NCBI GenBank assembly: GCA_033765245.1
Contig: JANRIF010000325.1
Location: forward strand, 1-8,815
From: GCA-002840015 sp033765245
GTDB lineage: Bacteria > Pseudomonadota > Gammaproteobacteria > Xanthomonadales > Xanthomonadaceae
Direction of reading: 5' to 3'
Length of the DNA stretch: 8,815 nt
Positions within the stretch are counted from its first letter, which is position 1; each line of letters starts with the position of its first letter. Position numbers and translations under genes: made by a program. The notes under the pieces were generated by a model. That model saw only the letters and a program-made list of their open reading frames with translations, was not told the origin of the DNA and made no database searches. This document shows positions 1 to 6,601 of this stretch, in pieces.

Positions 1-425
1 ATCACGCCGAGCGGATCGCGCCGGATCATCGAGGTGTGGCCGGGCACGAACTCCTGCGCAGCCGAGCCAGCGAGGCAGCGCGCGGCACCGGCGAAGAAGC
101 GGAACACGTCGACGATGGCGGGAATCTCGTCCGCCAGCACCGCCGCGTAGGGCTTGCCGCAATTGCGCGATTCCAGCCGCGCCAGTTCGGCGCCGTGTTG
201 CTCCACCCGCTCGGCGATGCGCAGCAGCGCCAGCGCACGCTCGCGCGGCGGCGTGCGCGACCAGCCGGTAAAGGCCGCCTGCGCTGCCGCCACCGCTGCG
301 CTTACCTGTTCCGGCCCGGCTTCGGCGATCTGGACCAGCACCGTACCGGTCGCCGGATCCCACACCGGCAGCGCCTCGCCCACTCCCGCGACCAGCGCCC
401 CGTTGATGAACATCTGCGTTTGCAT
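1..425 (-). CDS. patD: Gamma-aminobutyraldehyde dehydrogenase, N-terminal 141 residues (cut by window edge)
   Basis: This is the NAD-dependent aldehyde dehydrogenase that oxidises 4-aminobutanal (1-pyrroline) to GABA in the putrescine transaminase route. The visible protein starts MQTQMFINGALVAG. It carries the family's N-terminal features: a DPATG turn near residue 23, LESRNCGKP near residue 85, and the stretch DEIPAIVDVFRFFAGAARCL (about 98-117), followed by GHTSMIRRDPLGV. Those last segments match E. coli PatD (YdcW, 474 aa) almost residue for residue from memory, which is why I name the gene rather than a generic aldehyde dehydrogenase. The Rossmann glycines, the general-base Glu and the catalytic Cys lie beyond the edge and cannot be checked. 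The start is ATG at 423-425, with GGAG at 433-436, seven nt upstream. It follows ydcV after 34 nt on the same strand, as in E. coli, so it is very likely the last or a late gene of the transport operon. Family certain, specificity likely. Confidence 0.92.
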   Translation of the reverse strand, partial: MQTQMFINGALVAGVGEALPVWDPATGTVLVQIAEAGPEQVSAAVAAAQAAFTGWSRTPPRERALALLRIAERVEQHGAELARLESRNCGKPYAAVLADEIPAIVDVFRFFAGAARCLAGSAAQEFVPGHTSMIRRDPLGV

Positions 426-459
426 GATGGTGCTCCGTGAATGCAGTGACGTGAGGAAA

Positions 460-1275
460 TTATTTGCCGGTACCGGCCACGCTGTCGGCGCCGCGAGTGA
501 GATACCAGGCGCCGAGGATGGGCACGGCGGTGAGCAGCATCACCGCCATCGCCACCACGTTGGTGATCGGGGTATCGCGCGGCTTGCCAAGTTGATTGAG
601 CAGCCAGATCGGCAGCGTGCGTTCGTGCCCGGCGGTGAAAGTGGTGACGATGATCTCGTCGAAGCTCAAGGCAAACGCCAGCATACCGCCGGCCAGCAGC
701 GCGGTGGCAATGTGCGGCAACACCACGTAGCGGAAGGTCTGGAAAGTGTCGGCGCCAAGGTCCAGCGACGCCTCGATCTGCGAAGGCGCGGTGCGGCGCA
801 GCCGCGCGATGGCGTTGTTGTAGACCACCACGATGCAGAACGTGGTGTGCCCCACCACGATGGTGAGCACGCCCGAGTCGAGCCCGGCGAGCTTGAACGC
901 CGACAGCAGCGCGATGCCGGTGACGATGCCGGGCAACGCCAGCGGCAGGATGAACAGGAAGGTGATTGCCTCGCGTCCGAAGAAGCGCCGCCGGTACAGC
1001 GCCAGCGCCGCCAGCGTGCCCAGCACCAGCGCCAGCGCGGTGGCTTGCGCGGCGATGCGCAGCGACAGCAGCAACGCCTCGCGCACGTCCTCGCGCGCCG
1101 CCGCCGCCGCGAACCAGCGCAGGGTGAAGCCCTGCAGGGGAAAGCTGAAGGCGCTGGTCTCGGTGTTGAAGGCGTACATCACGATCACCGCGATCGGCGC
1201 GTGCATGAAGGCCAGCCCGGCCCATGCCGCCAGCCTCAGCATCAACGGTGCGCGGTCGCCCCGCTCAGAGCGCAT
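460..1275 (-). CDS. ydcV: Polyamine-type ABC transporter permease YdcV (PotC/PotI-like)
   Basis: This is an inner-membrane permease subunit that pairs with YdcU to form the channel of a putrescine/spermidine-type ABC importer. The protein has 271 residues. It shows about six hydrophobic spans, near residues 14-35, 69-94, 103-124, 136-152, 188-208 and 239-260. The cytoplasmic coupling (EAA) loop is EASLDLGADTFQTFRYVVLP at about 168-187, where the ATPase docks. Segments such as LSFDEIIVTTFTAGHERTLP and PITNVVA closely resemble E. coli YdcV (264 aa) from memory. The ATG at 1273-1275 lies inside the end of ydcU, giving an 11-nt overlap, so translation is probably coupled. The gene ends in TAA at 460-462. 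The short tail after the last span (GADSVAGTGK) is not distinctive. Assignment to the ydcV branch rather than generic potC/potI rests on both the sequence and the patD neighbour. Confidence 0.94.
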   Translation of the reverse strand: MRSERGDRAPLMLRLAAWAGLAFMHAPIAVIVMYAFNTETSAFSFPLQGFTLRWFAAAAAREDVREALLLSLRIAAQATALALVLGTLAALALYRRRFFGREAITFLFILPLALPGIVTGIALLSAFKLAGLDSGVLTIVVGHTTFCIVVVYNNAIARLRRTAPSQIEASLDLGADTFQTFRYVVLPHIATALLAGGMLAFALSFDEIIVTTFTAGHERTLPIWLLNQLGKPRDTPITNVVAMAVMLLTAVPILGAWYLTRGADSVAGTGK

Positions 1276-2200
1276 CGAACGCCCCCATGCGCCGCGCCAG
1301 CGCCAGATAGGTGCCGATCAGCACGATCGGCACCAGCGTGAATGCCGCCGCCATCGGAATATTGCCGACCGCGCCTTGCTGCACGTACACGTAGTTGCCG
1401 ATGAACAAACCCGATGGCCCGACCAGGGTGGGAATGATGAAATCGCCCAGCGTCAGCGAGAACGTGAAGATCGAGCCCGCCACCACGCCGGGCAGCGCCA
1501 GCGGCAGGATCACGTAGCGGAAGGTCTGGGCCGGACGCGCGCCCAGGTCCATCGAGGCCTGCACCAGATTCGGCGGCACCCGCTCCAACGCCGCCTGGAT
1601 CGGCAGCACCATGAACGGCAGCCACAGGTAGGTGAACACCACGAAGCGTCCGAGGTGCGAGGTGGAAAGGGTCGAGCCGCCGATCCATGGCAGCGCCAGC
1701 AACTGCTCCAGCGCGCCGGTGAGATGCAGGCGATCGAGCACCCAATAAATGATGCCGCCCTTGGCCAGGATCGCGGTCCAACTGTAGGCCTTGACGATGT
1801 AGCTGGCCCACATCGGCAACATCACTGCGATGTAGAAGAACGCCTTCATCGGCGCGCTGGCGTAGCGCGCCATGTAGTAGGCGATCGGGAACGCGATCGC
1901 CACCGAGGCGACGCTCACCGCCAGCGCCATCGTCAGCGTGCGCAGCACGATGTCGAAGTTGGCGGCGGCGAAGATCGCCGCGTAGTTGCGCAGCGTCAGG
2001 CTGCGCACCACCTGCATCGAAAAATCGTCGAAGCTGTACAGCCCCTGCCACAACAGCGCCAGCAGCGAGCCCAGATAGATCACGCAGAACCACAGCAGCG
2101 GCGGCCCCAGCAACAACGCCAGCGTCAGCCGCGCGTGCCGCTGCAGCAGCGCCGCCAGGCGCGGCAATGGCGACGCCCGATAGAGCGCGATGGCGCTCAC
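1265..2200 (-). CDS. ydcU: Polyamine-type ABC transporter permease YdcU (PotB/PotH-like)
   Basis: This is the other membrane-spanning subunit of the importer. The protein has 311 residues, about the length of E. coli YdcU. It has a basic N-terminus (RHAR near 21-24), a first long hydrophobic span at about 25-51, then spans near 85-110, 118-140, 187-201, 234-260 and 281-303. The large periplasmic segment between the first two spans and the MLPMWASYIVKAYSW region are typical of PotB/PotH-type permeases. The EAA coupling loop is VQASMDLGARPAQTFRYVIL at about 213-232. The start is GTG at 2198-2200, overlapping the TGA of ydcT by four nt (GTGA), which indicates coupled translation. No in-frame ATG lies close enough to be preferable: the conserved hydrophobic region begins only about 25 residues in. 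The stop TGA (1265-1267) overlaps the start of ydcV. Function follows from family and operon; substrate is inferred from patD. Confidence 0.93.
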   Translation of the reverse strand: MSAIALYRASPLPRLAALLQRHARLTLALLLGPPLLWFCVIYLGSLLALLWQGLYSFDDFSMQVVRSLTLRNYAAIFAAANFDIVLRTLTMALAVSVASVAIAFPIAYYMARYASAPMKAFFYIAVMLPMWASYIVKAYSWTAILAKGGIIYWVLDRLHLTGALEQLLALPWIGGSTLSTSHLGRFVVFTYLWLPFMVLPIQAALERVPPNLVQASMDLGARPAQTFRYVILPLALPGVVAGSIFTFSLTLGDFIIPTLVGPSGLFIGNYVYVQQGAVGNIPMAAAFTLVPIVLIGTYLALARRMGAFDAL

Positions 2201-3219
2201 GGCGCGGCGACCGCCAGCGGCACCATCGCCGCGATCGGCCAGGAAATCGCGACCTGGGCACCGGGTGCAGGTGGCGCGGCGTCGACGTCATTGGGCCGCA
2301 GCGCCCACAGCGTGATGCCCGGCATCACCTCCACCCCCAGCCGGCTGGTGGCGCCGTGATACTGCACCTCGGTCAAGGTGCCGGCGAGTTGCACCCGGCC
2401 CGGATCGATTGCGCGCTCGGCATGCACGCTGACGTGCTCGGGTCGGATCGAAAGTGCCTGCGCGCGCCCCAGCAATGCCTGCGCGGTCGCGCCATCGAGC
2501 ACGTTGGAGCCGCCGACGAAATCGGCCACGAACGCAGTCGCGGGTCGCGCGTACAGCGTCTGCGGCGAGTCGACCTGCTCGATGCGGCCGCGATTGAACA
2601 CCGCCACCCGGTCCGACATCGACAACGCCTCGCCCTGATCGTGGGTGACGTACACGAAGGTGATGCCGACGCGACGCTGCAATTGCTTGAGCTCGCTCTG
2701 CATCTGCTCGCGCAATTTGAGATCGAGCGCGCCCAACGGCTCGTCCAGCAACAGCACCCGCGGCCGGTTCACCAGCGCCCGCGCCAGCGCCACCCGCTGA
2801 CGCTGGCCGCCCGACAACTGCGCCGGCCGCCGCGCCGCGTAATCCTGCAGCGACACCATCGCCAGCGCATCGCGGGCGCGGGCATCGCGCTCACTGCGGC
2901 CCACGCCCTTCACCATCAGGCCGTAGCCGACGTTGTTCAACACGTCCATGTGCGGGAACAACGCATAGTCCTGGAATACCGTGTTCACATCGCGCGCATT
3001 CGGCGGCAGGCGCTCGGCCTGCACCCCGTGCAGGCGGATGCTGCCGCTGCTGGGCTGCTCGAAACCGGCGATCAGTCGCAGGCAAGTGGTCTTGCCCGAA
3101 CCCGAAGGCCCCAGCAGCGAAAAGAATTCGCCATCCGCGATGGCAAGGCTCACCCCATCCACTGCCTTGACCGCGCCGTAGTGACGGCTTACCGCAATCA
3201 GCTCGACCGCATCGCTCAC
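2197..3219 (-). CDS. ydcT: Polyamine-type ABC transporter ATP-binding protein YdcT (PotA-like)
   Basis: This is the cytoplasmic ATPase that powers the YdcU/YdcV channel, probably as a dimer. The protein has 340 residues from the start chosen here. Visible motifs in order: Walker A GPSGSGKT (37-44), Q-loop VFQDYALFPH with Gln83, ABC signature LSGGQ (135-139), Walker B VLLLDE (155-160) with catalytic Glu160, D-loop GALD (163-166) and switch His193 in VTHDQ. The last 80 or so residues look like the TOBE-type regulatory domain common in PotA/MalK-like ATPases (SIRPEHVSV). I choose the GTG at 3217-3219 over a GTG at 3235-3237. The shorter form has GGGGAG nine nt upstream, and its N-terminus MSDAVELIAVSRHYG lines up without a gap with E. 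coli YdcT (MTYAVEFDNVSRLYG, from memory). The longer form has no Shine-Dalgarno. The stop overlaps the ydcU start by four nt. All catalytic residues are present. Confidence 0.95.
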   Translation of the reverse strand: MSDAVELIAVSRHYGAVKAVDGVSLAIADGEFFSLLGPSGSGKTTCLRLIAGFEQPSSGSIRLHGVQAERLPPNARDVNTVFQDYALFPHMDVLNNVGYGLMVKGVGRSERDARARDALAMVSLQDYAARRPAQLSGGQRQRVALARALVNRPRVLLLDEPLGALDLKLREQMQSELKQLQRRVGITFVYVTHDQGEALSMSDRVAVFNRGRIEQVDSPQTLYARPATAFVADFVGGSNVLDGATAQALLGRAQALSIRPEHVSVHAERAIDPGRVQLAGTLTEVQYHGATSRLGVEVMPGITLWALRPNDVDAAPPAPGAQVAISWPIAAMVPLAVAAP

Positions 3220-3266
3220 GAAGCTGCGCTCCCCCACGTGCCGACCGACACGTCATTGATCGATGC

Positions 3267-3297
3267 GGAGCCGCGCGCGCGGCGCATGCGCGGCCCC
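3267..3297 (-). other. Hairpin in the ydcS-ydcT intercistronic gap
   Basis: The 97-nt gap between ydcS and ydcT contains inverted arms at 3267-3276 and 3288-3297. They can form a 10-bp stem with one G-U pair (on the minus-strand transcript) around an 11-nt loop. The loop side also overlaps a 10-bp palindrome, GCGCATGCGC (3282-3291). No T-run follows on the minus strand, so it does not look like an intrinsic terminator. Hairpins in this place, after the binding-protein gene of ABC operons, often protect the upstream message and raise binding-protein output over the membrane parts. That role is inferred here. Very GC-rich DNA forms stems easily by chance. Confidence 0.45.
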
Positions 3298-3316
3298 GCC
3301 TTCGGCGTTCCCGCCG

Positions 3317-4516
3317 TCAGCCGCCCATGATCGCGATGTAGTCCTGGGTCCAGCGGCTGTAGGGCACGCACTGGCCCTGGCTGGCGCAGGTCGATTGCGG
3401 CGTGCGCCAGAAATGGATCTTGTCGAAGTTGTCGATGCCGTTGGTCTTGCAGCCCTCGGCGCCCAGCAGCTCGCTGGCCGAGCACGCCGCCGGCACCACC
3501 GGCAACGACCCGAACCAGGCCGCGACGTCGCCCTGCACCTTGGGCTGGATCGACCACTCCATCCACGCATAGGCGCAATTGGGATGCGCGGCCTTGGCGT
3601 GCAGCATGGTGGTATCGGCCCAACCGGTGGCGCCTTCGGCAGGGATTGCCGAAGCGACCGGCTGGCTCTCGCCCACCAGCGCATTCACCTGATACGGCCA
3701 CGAGCCCGATGCCACCACGCCTTCGTTCTTGAAGTCGCTCATCTGCACCGTGGCGTCGTGCCAGTAGCGGTGCACCAGCGGCTTCTGCGCACGCAGCACA
3801 TCCAGCACCGCCGCATATTGCGCTTCGTTGAGTTCATAAGGATCGGTGATGCCCAACTCCGGGCGCTTGCTCATCAGATACAGCGCCGCATCGGCGAGAT
3901 AGATCGGACCATCGAAGGCCTGCACGCGGCCTTTGTTGGACTTGCCGTCCCCCAGCATCTGCTCCTCGAACACCACGCTCCAACTGCTCGGCGCCTGCGC
4001 AAATACCTTGGTGTTGTACATCAACACGTTCGGCCCCCACTGGTAGGGCACGCCGTAATGAATGCCCTTGTTGCCACCGGTGACGGTGTGCCAGGCCGCA
4101 TTCTGCAGCCGCGAGTCGATGCTGGCGTAAGAGGGGACACGGGAAATGTCGACCGCCTGCACGGTGCCGCCGGCCACCAGCCGCAACGACGCATCACCGG
4201 ACGCGGTCACCAGGTCGTAGCCGCCCTGATTCATCAACGACACCATCTCGTCCGACGACCCGGCGGTCTTGACGTTGACTTTGCACTGGGTCTGCTGCTC
4301 GAAGGCGGTGACCCAATCGTAGGCCTTGTCGCTTTCGCCGCGTTCGATGTAGCCGGGCCAGGCGATGATGTCGAGCCGGCCTTCCAACTCCGTTGACGCC
4401 ACCGGTGCCGTGGCCGCCGGTTGGGTGCTGGCTGCCTCCTCCTTGCCGCCGCCACACGCGGACAGCATCAACGCGGCTCCTGCCGCAATCGCCAGCGATT
4501 TTTTCAGCGATGACAT
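3317..4516 (-). CDS. ydcS: Polyamine-type ABC transporter substrate-binding lipoprotein YdcS
   Basis: This is the periplasm-facing receptor that captures putrescine or a related polyamine and delivers it to YdcU/YdcV. The protein has 399 residues. Residues 1-21 form a lipoprotein signal: KK at 5-6, a hydrophobic stretch, and lipobox LSAC with Cys21 to be lipidated. A flexible Gly/Glu/Ala/Thr/Pro linker (about 22-43) follows, then the PotD/PotF-like fold. Diagnostic segments are EGRLDIIAWPGYIERG (45-60), SDEMVSLMNQGGYDLVTASG (88-107), PYQWGPNVLMYNTK (147-160), DGKSNKGRVQAFDGPIY (about 180-196), WHDATVQMSDFKNEGVVAS and a C-terminal PYSRWTQDYIAIMGG. These are near-identical to E. coli YdcS as I remember it. 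Differences are the lipobox (E. coli has an ordinary signal peptide) and a short insertion with Cys367 and Cys373. E. coli YdcS has also been reported to act as a polyhydroxybutyrate synthase; I see nothing that decides this here. The start ATG at 4514-4516 has GAGGT six nt upstream. First gene of the operon. Confidence 0.95.
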   Translation of the reverse strand: MSSLKKSLAIAAGAALMLSACGGGKEEAASTQPAATAPVASTELEGRLDIIAWPGYIERGESDKAYDWVTAFEQQTQCKVNVKTAGSSDEMVSLMNQGGYDLVTASGDASLRLVAGGTVQAVDISRVPSYASIDSRLQNAAWHTVTGGNKGIHYGVPYQWGPNVLMYNTKVFAQAPSSWSVVFEEQMLGDGKSNKGRVQAFDGPIYLADAALYLMSKRPELGITDPYELNEAQYAAVLDVLRAQKPLVHRYWHDATVQMSDFKNEGVVASGSWPYQVNALVGESQPVASAIPAEGATGWADTTMLHAKAAHPNCAYAWMEWSIQPKVQGDVAAWFGSLPVVPAACSASELLGAEGCKTNGIDNFDKIHFWRTPQSTCASQGQCVPYSRWTQDYIAIMGG

Positions 4517-4601
4517 GGTGGTACCTCGCACTTGACCGGTTCGATGCCCCCGGATCGCCGGCATTCCGCCTCATGCGGACACCGCAACGATGCCGACTCC
4601 C

Positions 4602-4641
4602 GCGCGCATCCGCGCACCGCGCTGAGCGTGCATCCGTGCGC
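4602..4641 (-). repeat. Imperfect 16-bp direct repeat upstream of ydcS
   Basis: Two 16-bp units at 4602-4617 and 4626-4641 match at 13 of 16 positions (minus-strand reading GCGCACGGATGCACGC and GTGCGCGGATGCGCGC) and start 24 nt apart. They lie between the candidate -35 element and the ydcS start, so they would fall in or next to the 5' untranslated region. They may be a regulator site or simply a consequence of GC-rich composition. Confidence 0.3.
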
Positions 4642-4648
4642 CCTTCAC

Positions 4649-4681
4649 TGTCAAACGTCGCGTGATCGCCGCGTGATCGCC
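4649..4681 (-). promoter_or_regulatory. Candidate control region of the ydc operon: tandem 11-bp repeat and TTGACA
   Basis: On the minus strand, two exact copies of GGCGATCACGC lie head to tail at 4671-4681 and 4660-4670. Five nt further downstream is TTGACA (4649-4654), a perfect sigma-70 -35 hexamer. A matching -10 is not convincing: the hexamer at 17-nt spacing is GCACGC and at 18 nt it is CACGCT. The repeat sits where an activator would contact RNA polymerase, one helical turn apart. In E. coli a MocR-type regulator gene (ydcR) lies next to this operon, and MocR proteins often bind direct repeats, so this could be its operator. The repeat is seen directly; its role is inference. The region lies just after the upstream module's terminator, as expected for an independent promoter. 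Confidence 0.4.
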
Positions 4682-4690
4682 CGCACACCG

Positions 4691-4730
4691 ACAGAAATGA
4701 CGAAGGGCCGGCGTGGAAGCCGGCCCTTCG
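4691..4730 (-). terminator. Intrinsic terminator after the beta-helix gene
   Basis: Arms at 4701-4712 and 4719-4730 form a perfect 12-bp GC-rich stem (CGAAGGGCCGGC on both strands) around a 6-nt loop. On the minus strand it is followed by TCATTTCTGT (4700-4691), a moderately T-rich tract. It begins 44 nt after the TAA of the 586-residue protein and faces the right way to end that transcript before the ydc operon. No T-run follows on the plus strand, so it is probably one-directional. Confidence 0.85.
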
Positions 4731-4743
4731 GGTTGCTGGGCAG

Positions 4744-4760
4744 CGGCGACAGGGTCGCCG
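4744..4760 (-). other. Second small hairpin in the 3' untranslated region
   Basis: A perfect 7-bp inverted repeat (CGGCGAC / GTCGCCG, 4744-4750 and 4754-4760) with a 3-nt loop lies between the stop codon of the beta-helix gene and the main terminator. It has no T-run of its own. It may stabilise the 3' end of the message. Confidence 0.4.
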
Positions 4761-4774
4761 GTACCAGCGGTGCG

Positions 4775-6535
4775 TTACTGATTGGCGATGTTATGCGTCC
4801 AGCCGCGAGTCCAGTCGTCCTTTTCGCTGTTACCAGCAAACGCACCGGCGTAGTCGGTCGGTACGAACCAGTCGTCGGCCGGGGCGAAGGTCTTACCGAA
4901 CACCGGGGAGCCGGCGGCGGGCAGGAAGCCGGTGAGCTGCGGGTCCACCGCCTGGTTGCCGCTCTGGCTGGTGAACCACGCCTGGGTGTAGCCGGCGGTG
5001 ACGCCGCTGTCGCGATACAGATTGGCGCAATCGATGATCGTGTTGTTGACGGTGAGCACGCCGGTGAGGGCATTGCTCGCGCCCGCGGCAGCCTGGGTGG
5101 CGGCGTCCTGGATGGCGACGCAGGAGCGGTTGAAATCGACCATCACCACATTCCAGAAGTGGCCGCCGGTGCCTTCCTTGAGATTGAAGCCATCGCTCTG
5201 CACGGTGCTGGCCGGATCGCCGATCGCGGTGATGTTGGCGAGGGTGCCGGTGGCACGCGGGCTGGCGTCGAAGTTGCTCGGGCTGTTGGCCAACTCGAAG
5301 CCGTGGTTCTCGCCGGCGCAACCACCCTGACGCAGCAGCGCGAACTGCACTTTGCCGCTGTAGCCCTCATCCCAATCGATCGAGTCGTCGCCGTTGCAGG
5401 TGTCGACGAAGTAGCGCACGTTGGCAGTGCCGCCGAAAAACTCGATGGCATCATCGGCGCCGTGGTAGGCCTGCAGATGCTCGAGCACGGTACCCGACCC
5501 AACGCCGGACAAGGTGAACGAGTTCAGCTCGCGGTTGGTGGCGAACACGAACCCCGCATACCGCACCTGCACATAGCGCAGGATACCGCTGCTGTCGTGC
5601 GCATCGTTGCCGCCGTAACGCAGGGTCGGATCCCATTCGGCCACGCAGTTGGGGTTGCAGTTGGCGGGCGCGTCGCCGGCCAGCACGATACCGCCGACGT
5701 CGCGCGGCTGGGGGTTGCCGCTGAAGCCAGGCAGTTCCTCGGGGCTGGTCAACACGATCGGCGCGTTCGGCGTGCCTTCGGCGAAGATCTTCGAACCGCG
5801 CGAAACCGCGATGTGGTCGAAGGTATCGCCTGTGCTTACCAGCAGGGTGCCCGGCTCGATGGTCAGGGTAGAGGGATTGACGTTGTCGCCGCCGATGCCG
5901 ACCTTGCCCGAAACCACCCAGGTGATCTCGTTGGTGAGGGTGATGTTCTGGTTCTCGAAGTTGCCGCTGATGGTGCAGGCGCGGTCGCCGAACGCCGGTG
6001 CCGGAGTCGCGAACGACGGGCACGCGGTGAACGCGCGCTGGTACGCGCACTCGCCCTGGCCGATGCCGTTGACCGGCACCAGAGGCCACGTGAAATCGGC
6101 CAGACCGGTGCCTGCGTCCATGTCGACGTTCAGGCTCATGCTGGTGCACGAGTTGACCGTGATGCTGCCCTTGCCCACCACCGTATTGGTGGTCGGGTCG
6201 AAGCCGGCGAAACTGCCGCCAGTGACCTTGAGGATGTCGAAGTTGGTGGCGCCAGTCGCGAACTCGCTCACCTGCGGCACGAACACCAACCAGGTCGGCT
6301 GACCCGCGTTGTCGAAGGTGAAGGTGGCGCCGAACAGAGTGCCGAACTTGCCGGTGGTGTCGGGGATGTAATCGAACGAAATACCACGACCGGAAGCCGC
6401 GGGATCGAACCAGTTGCCGTCGAACGCATCGCTGAGGCGAACCGCCGCGTGGGCGCTGCTAGCGCCGAGAATGCCGACTACCGCGCCAGCCAGCACGCGC
6501 CCGCGCAGGCCGCACTTGCGGAGAGAAGATGCCAT
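4775..6535 (-). CDS. Secreted parallel beta-helix-type protein of unknown function, partner of the TonB-dependent receptor
   Basis: The function is unknown. The 586-residue protein has a clear Sec signal peptide (basic start, hydrophobic core about 14-25, cleavage after AHA30). Residues about 36-165 form a separate domain beginning DAFDGNWFDPAASGRGISF and including FDNAGQPTWLVF, a pattern I associate with secreted proteins of Xanthomonadales. From about 187 the chain looks like a parallel beta-helix: ITLTNEITWVVSGKVGIGG, STLTIEPGTLL (222-232), GGIVLAGDAP (281-290), GGNDAHDSSGILRYVQVRYAG (308-328), GADDAIEFFGGTANV (359-373), GDDSIDWDEGY (382-392), then NHGFELANSP and SDGFNLKEG. It closes with DDWTRGWTHNI. 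I recognise the ADDAIEFFGG/GDDSIDWDEGY signature from uncharacterised proteins encoded beside TonB-dependent receptors. The mature chain has ten cysteines, an even number that fits disulfides. There is no lipobox and no visible catalytic triad. The ATG at 6533-6535 has AAGGAG seven nt upstream. An in-frame extension to 6754 would overlap the receptor gene and hide the signal peptide, so I reject it. It lies 148 nt after the receptor and probably shares its transcript. Confidence 0.85.
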   Translation of the reverse strand: MASSLRKCGLRGRVLAGAVVGILGASSAHAAVRLSDAFDGNWFDPAASGRGISFDYIPDTTGKFGTLFGATFTFDNAGQPTWLVFVPQVSEFATGATNFDILKVTGGSFAGFDPTTNTVVGKGSITVNSCTSMSLNVDMDAGTGLADFTWPLVPVNGIGQGECAYQRAFTACPSFATPAPAFGDRACTISGNFENQNITLTNEITWVVSGKVGIGGDNVNPSTLTIEPGTLLVSTGDTFDHIAVSRGSKIFAEGTPNAPIVLTSPEELPGFSGNPQPRDVGGIVLAGDAPANCNPNCVAEWDPTLRYGGNDAHDSSGILRYVQVRYAGFVFATNRELNSFTLSGVGSGTVLEHLQAYHGADDAIEFFGGTANVRYFVDTCNGDDSIDWDEGYSGKVQFALLRQGGCAGENHGFELANSPSNFDASPRATGTLANITAIGDPASTVQSDGFNLKEGTGGHFWNVVMVDFNRSCVAIQDAATQAAAGASNALTGVLTVNNTIIDCANLYRDSGVTAGYTQAWFTSQSGNQAVDPQLTGFLPAAGSPVFGKTFAPADDWFVPTDYAGAFAGNSEKDDWTRGWTHNIANQ

Positions 6536-6601
6536 GTGAAAGCTCCTTGAGTGGACACGAAGGGCGCGACACAGCGGACTGGACCCTGCGCTGTACGGCC
6601 A

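Noticed and set aside
3220..3237. An earlier GTG start for YdcT, adding six residues.
   Set aside because: It has no Shine-Dalgarno. The GTG at 3217-3219 has GGGGAG upstream and matches the E. coli N-terminus without a gap.
154..3330. Several plus-strand open frames of 380-510 codons opposite the permease, ATPase and dehydrogenase genes.
   Set aside because: They are rich in Arg, Gln, His and Ala, as expected antisense to GC-rich genes, and they overlap one another. The minus-strand proteins are clear family members over their full length.
4517..4564. A 16-residue N-terminal extension of YdcS.
   Set aside because: The downstream ATG at 4514-4516 has GAGGT at ideal spacing and gives a standard lipoprotein signal, which the extension would spoil.
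4532..6550. A very long open frame on the plus strand (about 670 codons) opposite the beta-helix gene.
   Set aside because: It is the mirror of a real high-GC gene. Its protein is a low-diversity mix of Ala, Gly, Val, Arg, Glu and His with no domain, signal or ribosome site, while the minus-strand product has a signal peptide, recognisable motifs and a good Shine-Dalgarno.
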